From Ferrimonas sp. YFM (GTDB lineage: Bacteria > Pseudomonadota > Gammaproteobacteria > Enterobacterales > Shewanellaceae): a DNA stretch of 64,000 nt. Below, in pieces: positions 22,999 to 32,116 of this stretch; within the stretch, counting starts at the first letter, position 1; each line of letters starts with the position of its first letter. The translations under genes and the position numbers were made by a program. The notes under the pieces were generated by a model, which was not told the origin of the DNA, searched no databases, and worked only from the letters and a program-made list of their open reading frames with translations. The DNA lies in assembly GCF_030296015.1 (NCBI RefSeq), contig NZ_AP027368.1, positions 2,294,001 through 2,358,000 of the forward strand. The letters run 5' to 3'.

Positions 22999-25114
22999 GA
23001 CTGACCAGCCAGGCGTTATGAATCTGCTTGTTGCGGGCAAAGTCTTCCGACAGGGTCTGGGCGCTGATGTTCTTGGCCGTCAGCCCCAGCTCCGCCATCC
23101 CTTCCAGATCCATCTTGAAGTTACGCTTGTTGTTGGAGAACAAGATGGTGCCACCGGGCCTGAGCAGGCGCTTGAGGTTGCGCATCAGCACCAGGTGGTC
23201 CCGCTGAACGTCGAAGCTGGCCTGCATCCGCTTGGAGTTGGAGAAGGTGGGCGGATCGATAAAGATGAAATCGTACTGCTGATTGCAGCGCTCCAGCCAC
23301 TGCAGGCAGTCCGCCTGGATAAACTGGTGCTGACGCCCTCGCAGGCCATTCAGCTCAAAGTTCTCCTCAGCCCAGCCCAGGTAAGTGTTGGACATGTCCA
23401 CCGTGGTGGTGGACTTGGCGCCGCCCAGGGCGGCGTGCACCGAGGCGCTGCCGGTGTAGGCAAACAGGTTGAGGAAAGATTTGCCCTTGCTGTTTTGTTG
23501 AATCATCTGCCTGGCCAGGCGGTGATCCAGGAACAGACCGGTATCCAGGTATTCGGTGAGGTTTACCTTGAACTTGGCGCCGTACTCGTTGGCCACCAGG
23601 TCCACGGAACGGGTGTTGCGCTTCTCGTACTGGCTCTTACCCTTCTGGCGTTGACGGGTCTTGAGGATGATCCGCGCCGGGTCCACCTCGAGCACCATGG
23701 GGATCTGTCCCATGATGTCCACCAATCGGGCCTTGGCTTTGGCTTCGTCGATGCTCTTCGGCGGCGCGTACTCCTGCACCACCACCCAGTCCTGGTAACG
23801 GTCTACCGCCACGTTGTAGTCGGGCAGATCCGCGTCGTAGAGACGGTAGCAGTCGATATCCTGTTTCTTCAGCCAGCGATTGCGCAGTTTGAGGTTCTTA
23901 CGCAGGCGGTTGGCAAACTCTTCGCCGCCCAGTGGGGCCGGCGCCGACTTGGCCAGTTCCTCTTCGGAGCGCCCCTTGATGGCGTAGTTGCACAGCTTCA
24001 CCTCCAGGTTGGAGTTGAACAGGCGGTACTCCTTGTCGGCGCGCATACGCAGGGCATTGAACAGCATCTCTTCGGAGCAAAGCAGGCTCAGTCGCCAGTC
24101 GCCCCAGTGACGCTTGAAGTTCTGGCCCAGTTCGCTGTAGAGGCCAATGAGTCCGGACAGGTTACCCAGACGCTCGCCATAGGGAGGGTTGGTCACCACA
24201 AAGCCCGGCTGCTCGCCGATGGGGCGCGCCTCCAGGGCATCGCCCTGGGCGAACTCGATGAGATGGCGCACACCGGCACGTTTGGCGTTGTGCTTGGCCA
24301 GGGTCAGTACCTGACCATCCAGGTCGCGGCCGGCCAGACGCGTGTCGCAGGCCTTGAGGCCGCGATTGGCACGAAGGGAGGCGTCGGCGTGCATCTGCTG
24401 CCACAGGGCCTCATCGTGACCCAGCCAGGCATAGAAGCCCCAGTGCTCACGAAGCAGACCCGGTGCCTTGTCGGCAGCCATCATCGCCGCTTCAATCAGC
24501 AGAGTGCCGGAACCACAGAAGGGATCCACCAGGGGAAGCGAGGTGTCTTTGGACCAGCCGGAACGGATCAGCATGGCCGCCGCCAGGTTCTCCCTCAGGG
24601 GCGCCTGGCCACGTTCGGTGCGGTAGCCGCGCTGATGCAGGGGCGCACCGGCGAAGTTCAGACCCAGGCTGAGCTTGTTGCCCTTGAGCACGGCATCGAT
24701 GCGAATCTCAGGATCCTTTTTGGTGATCCCGGGGCGCTGGCCGCACTCCTCCATGAAGCAGTCCACCACGGCGTCCTTGACCTTGAGGGCACCGAACTGG
24801 CTGTTGCGGATCTCCCGGTTGGTGCCGTGGAAATCCACCATAAAGCCGCGCAGGCTGTTAAACAGTGAGGGCCAGTGGATATCCTTGACCTGGTAGTAGA
24901 GGTCGTCGGCGTCGTCGAACTCCAGCTCGGTGATCACCATCACCACCCGGCTGGCCAGACGGGACCAGAGGCAGATACGGTAAGCGGTGGTCAGATCCGC
25001 CTGGAAGTGAACCACGGCGAGGCCTTCACGGACCTCCTGGGCCCCCAATTCTTTCAGCTCATCCACCAAGAGGTACTCTAGCCCCTTGGGAACGGCGGCG
25101 TAAAAACGCTTCAT
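22991..25114 (-). CDS. rlmL: Bifunctional 23S rRNA methyltransferase RlmKL
   Basis: 707 residues with two fused methyltransferases. The N-terminal part has a THUMP RNA-binding domain (about 45-155), the SAM motif DPFCGSG (197-203) and catalytic NPPY (309-312): the RlmL part, making m2G2445. The C-terminal half has FLNLFAYTGSASVHAALGGA and FIFIDPPTFSNSK: the RlmK part, making m7G2069. Together they modify 23S rRNA during assembly and help unwind helix 74. First gene of an operon rlmKL - glutaredoxin-like - uup - DUF3466. The 95 bp upstream, between it and zapC, hold no other gene; ycbX, its neighbour in E. coli, is absent. Confidence 0.96.
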   Translation of the reverse strand: MKRFYAAVPKGLEYLLVDELKELGAQEVREGLAVVHFQADLTTAYRICLWSRLASRVVMVITELEFDDADDLYYQVKDIHWPSLFNSLRGFMVDFHGTNREIRNSQFGALKVKDAVVDCFMEECGQRPGITKKDPEIRIDAVLKGNKLSLGLNFAGAPLHQRGYRTERGQAPLRENLAAAMLIRSGWSKDTSLPLVDPFCGSGTLLIEAAMMAADKAPGLLREHWGFYAWLGHDEALWQQMHADASLRANRGLKACDTRLAGRDLDGQVLTLAKHNAKRAGVRHLIEFAQGDALEARPIGEQPGFVVTNPPYGERLGNLSGLIGLYSELGQNFKRHWGDWRLSLLCSEEMLFNALRMRADKEYRLFNSNLEVKLCNYAIKGRSEEELAKSAPAPLGGEEFANRLRKNLKLRNRWLKKQDIDCYRLYDADLPDYNVAVDRYQDWVVVQEYAPPKSIDEAKAKARLVDIMGQIPMVLEVDPARIILKTRQRQKGKSQYEKRNTRSVDLVANEYGAKFKVNLTEYLDTGLFLDHRLARQMIQQNSKGKSFLNLFAYTGSASVHAALGGAKSTTTVDMSNTYLGWAEENFELNGLRGRQHQFIQADCLQWLERCNQQYDFIFIDPPTFSNSKRMQASFDVQRDHLVLMRNLKRLLRPGGTILFSNNKRNFKMDLEGMAELGLTAKNISAQTLSEDFARNKQIHNAWLVSHV

Positions 25115-25209
25115 GCTATTCCGGCAGTTGATATTAAAGGGAGTAGTATACCCTTAAGTGCCGATGAGAGCTGACCGAAATGGCCTCAAGCTGATGGAAA
25201 TACCACCAA

Positions 25210-25749
25210 TCACGCGGCAGTGAAGGCCTGGCTCACAGCTTTAGGGGCAGGCGCCAGGCGATCGTTCATCACCTTGATGGCGTCGAAGGGAGCCATACGC
25301 TTGTTGCTACCCAGCTCCAGAGTTTCGGAGATCAGCATCAGCAGGGAGCTGCGCTCCTCCGCCTGAACCACCACAAACAGGCCGTTGCCCTGCTCTGTAT
25401 GGAGGCTGCACACCTTGGCGGGCTTGCTGTAGACAATGCTCTGGCTGTGGGTGAAGTACCAACTCTTGGGCATTCTTGGCAGTGCGAAAAAACTCAAGGC
25501 GGTGGCATTGAGCGCAATCTGCACCAGTTGAGGCTCGGCCAGGTTCAGCTGCTTGCCCAGCTCCTGCAGGCAGCGGGTATAGAACTCCGCGTGCTCGGCA
25601 CAAAATGGCATGCCATGGAGGGCGTCGGGAATTAACTGACCGGCGTCGTAGGGAGTGAGGAATACCATTTCGTCTCCAAGGTCGAGAGCCAACCTGGAGT
25701 GTTGCGGTTCGAAGAACCAACGCCAATTTGATGTGGGCATAAGCAACAT
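25210..25749 (-). CDS. zapC: Cell division protein ZapC
   Basis: 179 residues, close to the 180 of E. coli. Hallmarks: SNWRWFFEPQHSRLALDLGD near the N terminus, MPKSWYFTHSQS in the middle and DAIKVMNDRL near the C terminus. ZapC binds FtsZ and bundles its filaments at the division site; cytoplasmic. ATG 25749 was chosen because AAAGGA lies 8 bp upstream; longer frames up to 25860 run into AT-rich non-coding sequence. It follows pyrD in the order known from E. coli, with two terminator hairpins between. Confidence 0.9.
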   Translation of the reverse strand: MLLMPTSNWRWFFEPQHSRLALDLGDEMVFLTPYDAGQLIPDALHGMPFCAEHAEFYTRCLQELGKQLNLAEPQLVQIALNATALSFFALPRMPKSWYFTHSQSIVYSKPAKVCSLHTEQGNGLFVVVQAEERSSLLMLISETLELGSNKRMAPFDAIKVMNDRLAPAPKAVSQAFTAA

Positions 25750-25854
25750 GAGAGGCATCCTTTCTTTATGGATGAATTTTATACTAATCCATCTATTCAG
25801 GAATGAGCAAGAAGTAAAACAAATTATTTTACGGATCTTATTATTAAAAAGAAA

Positions 25855-25898
25855 GATCAAAAATGGGGATCATATGGATCCCCGATCGTTTTTTGATC
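25855..25898. terminator. Second, bidirectional terminator-like hairpin between pyrD and zapC
   Basis: GATCAAAAA, GGGGATC, loop ATATG, GATCCCC, then TTTTTTGATC. A 7-bp GC-rich stem nested in A/T-rich outer arms, with T runs on both strands. On the minus strand it lies behind the main pyrD terminator as a back-up; it also shields zapC from read-through. No plus-strand gene would use it. Confidence 0.7.
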
Positions 25899-25904
25899 CA
25901 ATAA

Positions 25905-25931
25905 ATAAAAAAGGCCACGCTAGGTGGCCTG
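25905..25931 (-). terminator. Terminator of pyrD
   Basis: Minus strand AGGCCAC, loop CTAGC, GTGGCCT followed by TTTTTT, 20 bp after the pyrD stop. Confidence 0.9.
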
Positions 25932-25950
25932 ATCATTATTTGTTCGATCC

Positions 25951-26976
25951 TTATTTTCTCTTAAGGAAATCTTCGGTGATCGACTTAATCAATTCTGGGC
26001 CTTCATAGATAAAGCCCGTGTAGATCTGAACAATCTTGGCACCGGCGTCGATCTTCTCCATCGCATCCTGGCCACTGCCGATCCCCCCTACCCCGATAAT
26101 GGGCATGGCGCCATCTAGGTATTCTGCAGTTTTTGCAATGACTTCAGTAGCGCGTTGAGTCAAGGGAGCCCCGGACAAACCGCCCGCTTCCACATGCTCC
26201 GGCAGGTGCTTGACCGCTTCCCTGTCGAGGGTCGTATTGGTGGCGATAACGCCATCAAATTTAAATTTAATCAGGGCATCGCAGATCTGCTTGAGTTCTT
26301 CGTCACTGAGGTCAGGCGCAATTTTTAATGCAATAGGTACATAGCGACTATATTGCTTCGACAAGGCTTCTTGTCTCTCTTTCAGTGAGCCAAGCAGGTC
26401 ATCCAGCATGTCACCATATTGCAGCGAACGCAGACCAGGAGTGTTGGGTGATGAAATATTCACCGCAATGTAGTCGGCCACTTCATAGACTTTATCCATA
26501 CAGAAGAGGTAATCGTTTTTACCCTCTTCGAGTGGGGTAGTCTTATTCTTTCCGATATTCACACCAATAATGGCATCGCCCCGGTTGCTGTTTTTTATGT
26601 TTTTAACCAGGTTGTCGACGCCAAGATTATTGAAGCCCATACGGTTGATGATCGCCTTGGCCGGACGCAGACGGAAAGCCCGGGGCTTGTCGTTGCCTGG
26701 CTGAGGACGAGGCGTCACCGTACCCACTTCGATGTGGCCAAAGCCCATGGCAACGAAGGCATCGATGCTCTCACCATCCTTGTCCATGCCAGCGGCCAGG
26801 CCAACAGGGTTGGGGAAGGTCAGGCCCATGCACTCCACCGGGGCTGCTGGCAGCTTCTGGCTGTAGAACATCGCCAGCGGGGTGCCGGCGGTGCATCGCA
26901 GGGAAGTGATTGCAAAGTTATGGGCGAATTCCGGATTGGTCTGGAACAAGAACTTTTGTGCAATCTTATAGAACAA
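25951..26976 (-). CDS. pyrD: Dihydroorotate dehydrogenase (quinone), class 2
   Basis: 341 residues. Oxidises dihydroorotate to orotate in pyrimidine synthesis, passing electrons to membrane quinones; attached to the inner membrane by its amphipathic N terminus ([18 protein letters not shown]). Motifs: [35 protein letters not shown], catalytic Ser in [11 protein letters not shown], and FMN-phosphate binding [12 protein letters not shown] start, lining up with the start of E. coli PyrD, with AGGAG 8 bp upstream. A single-gene unit between strong terminators. Confidence 0.97.
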   Translation of the reverse strand: MFYKIAQKFLFQTNPEFAHNFAITSLRCTAGTPLAMFYSQKLPAAPVECMGLTFPNPVGLAAGMDKDGESIDAFVAMGFGHIEVGTVTPRPQPGNDKPRAFRLRPAKAIINRMGFNNLGVDNLVKNIKNSNRGDAIIGVNIGKNKTTPLEEGKNDYLFCMDKVYEVADYIAVNISSPNTPGLRSLQYGDMLDDLLGSLKERQEALSKQYSRYVPIALKIAPDLSDEELKQICDALIKFKFDGVIATNTTLDREAVKHLPEHVEAGGLSGAPLTQRATEVIAKTAEYLDGAMPIIGVGGIGSGQDAMEKIDAGAKIVQIYTGFIYEGPELIKSITEDFLKRK

Positions 26977-26993
26977 TGTGTTTTCTCCTACCG

Positions 26994-27026
26994 AAAAAAA
27001 GCCCCGGCTGATTGCCGAGGCTTTTG
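26994..27026 (-). terminator. Terminator of gdhB
   Basis: Minus strand GCCTCGGC, loop AATCA, GCCGGGGC (one G-U pair) followed by seven T, 11 bp after the gdhB stop. Confidence 0.92.
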
Positions 27027-27036
27027 GTGTTATGGG

Positions 27037-30000
27037 TTAACCATGGGAATTGCAACGCATGATGAGCAGGTTCAGCTCCCGCAGGGCAACAGAGAATTTT
27101 GCAAATTCATGTGTCTTGGAGCTGTGGAACTCAGCCATCATATGTAACCATCTATCCAGGGTCTGTTCATTCTCTTCTACCCACTGGTTGATGATGGCAT
27201 CGGCGCTGCATTCGCCCTGACAGTTCTTGAGAACCACCGAGGTGAGCATGCGCTGCTGCCAGTCCAGATCTTCGCGGAACGCTGCCCGCGCCAGAGCCTG
27301 CCAGTGGTTGGTCACCGGCTGCTGGCTGATCTGATTCAGGAACCAGTGCAGTTCGATACCGGCACCCAGCTTAAAGTAGGTTTCGGCCACCAGGGCCACC
27401 GGCTTGCCTTCAGACTTCGCGACTTCGGCGATGTCCAAAGCGGAGAACAGGGTACTTAAGTGGGACATGCGGCGCGCCAGTTCTGGCGTAATGCCCTGCT
27501 CCACCATGGCGCTTTCGTCTTCTGAGAGTTGCGCCACTTCGTCCTCCACCAGGAACCCGTCGAAGCCTGCATCCAGCTCCTCCACCACGCCGCGGTAGAA
27601 TTCCGCTTCGGCTTCGATGCTGAGGCTGCGGTTACGATGACGCAGGAACCAACGGGTTACCCGCCTCAAGGTACGCCGAACCTGATTAAGCAGTTCGCTT
27701 TGCCTGTGGGCATCAACGTCATCAAGAGCGTTGATTTGTCGCTTAAGATCTTCGAGATCAAAGACCTGACAGGAGACAGTGTAACATATTGCCACCTCCT
27801 CAACTGCGGCGCCTGTCTCATCTTGCATACGCTGGATGAAATTGAGCCCCATCTCGTTGATGATGTCATTGGCCAGGCTGGTGGCGATGATTTCGCCGCG
27901 CAAGGGGTGAGTGGCCATCTGCTCGGAGAAACGCTGCTGCAGTTCTACCGGGAAGTATTCCACCAGGCGACGGGCCAGGAACTCGTTGTCGGTGATCTCG
28001 GCGGAAACCAGCTGCTCCTTGAGCACCATCTTGGCGTAGGCCACCAGTACGGACAGCTCGGGGCGGGTCAGGCCGACGCCGGAGAGCTGGCGCTCATTGA
28101 GCTCATCCTCGTTGGGCAGGAACTCCAGGGCGCGGTCCAGCTTGCCCGCTTTCTCCAGGTGCTGCATGAAGCGGATCTGCTCTTTGAGCTGGTCCGAGTT
28201 GAGCACCTCGGTGACGGAGATGGACTGAGCCTGATCGCGGCAGTCCTGCAGGACAATCTCGGCCACCTCATCGGTCATCTTCTCCAGCAGCTGGTTACGC
28301 TGCTTGATGGTGAGGTCGCCCTGAGCCACCAGCTGATTGAGCAGGATCTTGATGTTCACTTCATTATCGGAACAATCCACACCGCCCACGTTGTCGATGA
28401 AGTCGGTGTTGATGCGGCCGCCGCGCTTGGCGTACTCGATGCGGCCCAGCTGGGTCAGACCCAGGTTACCGCCCTCGCCCACCACCTTGGCGCGCAGTTC
28501 ACTGCCGTTGACCCGCAGTACGTCGTTGGCACGGTCGCCCACGTCGGCGTCGGTCTCGCTCACCGCCTTAACATAGGTGCCGATACCGCCGTTCCACAGC
28601 AGGTCCACCTCCATCATCAGCAGCTGGCGAATCAGCTCATTGGGGGCCATCTGATTCTTGTTGGTGCCGATCATCGCCTTGATCTGCGGGGTCAGCTTGA
28701 TGGACTTGGCGCTGCGGTTGAAGACACCGCCCCCTTCGGAGATCAGCTCGCTGTTGTAATCCTCCCAGGTGGAACGGGGAAGCTTGAACAGGCGCTCACG
28801 CTCGGCGTAGGAGGTGGCGGAATCCGGATTGGGGTCGATGAAGATGTGCATGTGGTTGAAGGCAGCCTGCAGGCGGATGTGCCTGGAGAGCAGCATGCCG
28901 TTACCGAAGACGTCGCCGCCCATGTCGCCCACACCCAGCACGGTGAAGTCTGTGGTCTGGCAGTTGACGCCCAGCTCACGGAAGTGACGTTTCACCGACT
29001 CCCAGGCACCGCGGGCGGTAATGCCCATCTTCTTGTGGTCATAGCCATACTGACCGCCTGAGGCGAAGGCGTCGCCCAGCCAGAAGTCGTAGCTTTCGGA
29101 GATGGCGTTGGCAATGTCGGAGAAAGTGGCGGTGCCCTTATCCGCCGCCACCACCAGGTAGGGGTCATCCTCGTCGTGGCGCACCACGCGATCTGGCGGG
29201 GTCAGCTGGCCGGCAACGATGTTGTCGGTGATGTCCAGCAAGGCGCTGATGAAGATCTTGTAGCAGGCCTGGCCTTCCGCCAGCATGCCGTCACGGTCTG
29301 TGGGCAGGTTTTTGCACACAAAGCCGCCCTTGGCACCGGAGGGCACGATCACCGTGTTCTTCACCTGCTGAGCTTTAACCAGACCCAGCACCTCGGTACG
29401 GAAGTCTTCGCGGCGATCGGACCAGCGCAGTCCGCCTCGGGCCACCTTGGCACCGCGCAGGTGAACACCTTCGACACGAGGTGAGTAAACAAAGATCTCA
29501 AACTTGGGCAGCGGCAGCGGCATCTCCGGGATCTCCGCCGGGGAGAACTTGTAGGAGACGTAGCTCTTGGGATGGCCCTTGTCGTCGTGCTGATAGAAGT
29601 TGGTCCGCAGGGTCGCCTGAATCAGGGAGATGTAGCGGCGAATAATGCGGTCGTCATCCAGGTTGGACACGTCGTCCAGGTAGGTGTTGGCCTGCTCAAT
29701 CTGCTTCTCCAGATCCCGCTTGGCCTTGGAGCCCGGGTTGAACTTGCGATCGAACATCTTCACCAGCAAAGAGGCGATGTGCGGATACTCGGCCAGCGTC
29801 TCCTCGACGTAGGTCTGGGAGAAGGTGCCGTCAATCTGGCGCATGTACTTGGCGTAGGAGCGCAGCACGCTGGCTTCACGACCGGTCATGCCGGCGGAGA
29901 GGATCAACCGGTTAAAGCCATCGTCTTCCAGATCCCTGGCCCACACCTTGGCGAAGGCTTCCTGGAAGCGGGCCTGGGCCGCATTGATGTCCACCTCGGT

Positions 30001-31863
30001 CTTGCCGGACAGGGTCATGTTGAAGTCGAGCACCCAGTACACCTGACCGTCGGCGGTATTGATGCAGTAAGGTCGCTCACCAATCACCCGTAGACCAAAG
30101 TTCTCCAGCATGGGCAGCACGTCGGACAGGTGAATGGGCTCGTCCTTGTGGAACAGCTTCAGGCGAACCTGGTTGGCGTCCAGCACCGCTTCCTGGGGCT
30201 GATAGAACAGCATCCCCAGCTGATCGGAATCGTTGAGCTTCTCCAGCTTGGCCACGTCCACTACTGCGGCGGAGGGCAACACGTCCTCTTTGTAGCTGCG
30301 GGGGAAACCGGGGAGATAGTTGTTGGCGATCGCCTTACCCTTGGCCTGGCCAAAGGTTTTGCGCAGGGCGCTGTCTACCTTGTCTTCCCAGGAGCGGGTC
30401 AGCTCCACCAGGTTGTTCTCCAGCGCAGGGACATCAATATCCATATCGTTATCTTCAACTTTTACCAGGTAGTGGGTTCGAGCCAGAATGGACTCGGAGA
30501 AGAAGGTGGTGAACTCCACCTCCTCTTCGGCACTGAAGTACTCCGCCAGCAGTTTCTGGGTGTTGACCCGCAACTGGGTGTTGTACCTGTCCTTGGAGAC
30601 GTAGACCATGGCGGAGATAAAGCGGCCGAACAGATCCTTGCGCAGGAACAGGCGAACCTTATCCCTGTCCTGCATCTGCAGCACACCCAGGCCAATCTCC
30701 AGCAGCTCCTGCTCGTTGGCCTGAATCAGCTCATCGCGGGGATAGGTTTCCAGCACATTGAGCAGGGCCTTGTAGTCGTGGGAGCGCGGCGCCAGGCGGG
30801 AGCGCTCCATCACCCGGTTGAGCTTGGCGGAGAGCAGAGGGATCTCGCGGGGACTGCGGTTGTAGACGGAGCTCGCGTACAGGCCGATGAAGCGATCTTC
30901 ACCGACGACCCTGCCCTCTTTGTCGAAGCGCTTCACACCGATGTAATCGATGTAAGCGGGACGATGCACCCGGCTCTTGGAGTTGGTCTTGGTCAGCACC
31001 AGGGGCGCTGGGCCCAGGGCTTCCCGGCGGGCCGACTCAGGCAGAGTGGAGAGCAACAGGTGACGGGCGGTGTCGTCTTTGGAACGCATCATCCCCAGGC
31101 CGGTCTCCATCTGCGGCGTCAGTTCGACGTCTCCAGAGACGGGCACCAGGTCATAGCGTCGGAAACCGAGCAGGGTGAAATGGTGATTGAGCAGGAACTT
31201 GAGGAATTCGGTGGCTTCACCGTGCTTCCCCTCCTTGTCATTCTCCTCCATCTCCCGGACAGTGGCGCCCAGTTGAGCGCGCATGGCATCCCAGTCGTTC
31301 ACTGAGGCGGCCACGTCGGTGACCACGGAGTTGAGCTCCTGATGAACGGTGCTGACCTCCTCCTCGGTGGAGAGGCTGTCCACCTCGATGAGGAAGACGG
31401 CGATGCGTTCGTCGTTGGCCTTGGCTTCTGCCAGGGAACGCAGCTCAACCACCCGCCCCTTCTTGTCCCGCTGAATGGCCAGGGGCACATGAATCATCAG
31501 GTGGGAGGTCACCCCAAGGCGATTGAACGCCATGGCGACCGAGTCCACCAGAAACGGCATGTCTGGCTGGATCATCTCGATCACCGTGTGATTGGACTGC
31601 CAACCATGGGTGCTCTGAAGCGGGTTAAATACCCGGCTGAAGGTCTTGCCGCCGGAAACCTGATTCAAACTGTTCCACAGGCTGAGAATGGCACCATAGA
31701 GATCGCTGTCGCTGCGGGCGTAGAGATCGTCCCGGGACAGGGTTCCATAGAGTGCGTGGGCAAAGCGTTCGAGCAGGATGGCATCCTGCTTGGGGAGGTT
31801 GTTGTGGATGAGACCCACAACATTTTCGAGTAGGACGGAAGGGATAGTGTCGTTATTAGCCAT
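27037..31863 (-). CDS. gdhB: NAD-dependent glutamate dehydrogenase, large 180-kDa type
   Basis: 1608 residues, the usual size for this giant class. It deaminates glutamate to 2-oxoglutarate with NAD+ and serves amino-acid catabolism. The N-terminal two-fifths hold ACT-like regulatory regions (for example DMPFLVDSVAMAFNRLG near 100); the catalytic core in the middle has RGGLRWSDRREDFRTEVLGL, GAKGGFVCK, GDMGGDVFGNGML and GEGGNLGLTQLGRIE; the C-terminal part is helical. ATG 31863 has GAGGGA about 11 bp upstream and gives the normal N terminus MANNDTIPSVLLENV; the longer frame to 31992 adds only unrelated sequence. Single-gene unit. Confidence 0.96.
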   Translation of the reverse strand: MANNDTIPSVLLENVVGLIHNNLPKQDAILLERFAHALYGTLSRDDLYARSDSDLYGAILSLWNSLNQVSGGKTFSRVFNPLQSTHGWQSNHTVIEMIQPDMPFLVDSVAMAFNRLGVTSHLMIHVPLAIQRDKKGRVVELRSLAEAKANDERIAVFLIEVDSLSTEEEVSTVHQELNSVVTDVAASVNDWDAMRAQLGATVREMEENDKEGKHGEATEFLKFLLNHHFTLLGFRRYDLVPVSGDVELTPQMETGLGMMRSKDDTARHLLLSTLPESARREALGPAPLVLTKTNSKSRVHRPAYIDYIGVKRFDKEGRVVGEDRFIGLYASSVYNRSPREIPLLSAKLNRVMERSRLAPRSHDYKALLNVLETYPRDELIQANEQELLEIGLGVLQMQDRDKVRLFLRKDLFGRFISAMVYVSKDRYNTQLRVNTQKLLAEYFSAEEEVEFTTFFSESILARTHYLVKVEDNDMDIDVPALENNLVELTRSWEDKVDSALRKTFGQAKGKAIANNYLPGFPRSYKEDVLPSAAVVDVAKLEKLNDSDQLGMLFYQPQEAVLDANQVRLKLFHKDEPIHLSDVLPMLENFGLRVIGERPYCINTADGQVYWVLDFNMTLSGKTEVDINAAQARFQEAFAKVWARDLEDDGFNRLILSAGMTGREASVLRSYAKYMRQIDGTFSQTYVEETLAEYPHIASLLVKMFDRKFNPGSKAKRDLEKQIEQANTYLDDVSNLDDDRIIRRYISLIQATLRTNFYQHDDKGHPKSYVSYKFSPAEIPEMPLPLPKFEIFVYSPRVEGVHLRGAKVARGGLRWSDRREDFRTEVLGLVKAQQVKNTVIVPSGAKGGFVCKNLPTDRDGMLAEGQACYKIFISALLDITDNIVAGQLTPPDRVVRHDEDDPYLVVAADKGTATFSDIANAISESYDFWLGDAFASGGQYGYDHKKMGITARGAWESVKRHFRELGVNCQTTDFTVLGVGDMGGDVFGNGMLLSRHIRLQAAFNHMHIFIDPNPDSATSYAERERLFKLPRSTWEDYNSELISEGGGVFNRSAKSIKLTPQIKAMIGTNKNQMAPNELIRQLLMMEVDLLWNGGIGTYVKAVSETDADVGDRANDVLRVNGSELRAKVVGEGGNLGLTQLGRIEYAKRGGRINTDFIDNVGGVDCSDNEVNIKILLNQLVAQGDLTIKQRNQLLEKMTDEVAEIVLQDCRDQAQSISVTEVLNSDQLKEQIRFMQHLEKAGKLDRALEFLPNEDELNERQLSGVGLTRPELSVLVAYAKMVLKEQLVSAEITDNEFLARRLVEYFPVELQQRFSEQMATHPLRGEIIATSLANDIINEMGLNFIQRMQDETGAAVEEVAICYTVSCQVFDLEDLKRQINALDDVDAHRQSELLNQVRRTLRRVTRWFLRHRNRSLSIEAEAEFYRGVVEELDAGFDGFLVEDEVAQLSEDESAMVEQGITPELARRMSHLSTLFSALDIAEVAKSEGKPVALVAETYFKLGAGIELHWFLNQISQQPVTNHWQALARAAFREDLDWQQRMLTSVVLKNCQGECSADAIINQWVEENEQTLDRWLHMMAEFHSSKTHEFAKFSVALRELNLLIMRCNSHG

Positions 31864-32066
31864 GTTGCTGATTCCCTCTGCTGCTATGGCACCAGATTTT
31901 TGTAGTTTTTTAGCTCCGTGTCGGCGCCCCTTCGGCACCGCGGATGCAGCGAAGTGTATCACCATTTTTCGGGATCTGTGAGCGGAATCCACTTTCGAAA
32001 TTGGGCTTTATAAGTGGTTAATGAGGAAGTTCTGAAAAAAGCGTCAATAATGTACGCTTTCTATGC

Positions 32067-32093
32067 AAAAAAGGCCGCATATGCGGCCTTTTT
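32067..32093. terminator. Terminator of the DUF1302-DUF1329-YCF48-MMPL operon
   Basis: AAAAAGGCCGCAT followed by its exact complement ATGCGGCCTTTTT: a long uninterrupted palindrome with T runs on both strands, 24 bp after the MMPL stop codon. Confidence 0.93.
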
Positions 32094-32116
32094 ATTCAGG
32101 AGTGCTATTTAAGCAA

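Noticed and set aside
22997-24868. Open frame of 623 codons on the plus strand opposite rlmKL
   Set aside because: Antisense shadow of a clear two-domain methyltransferase.
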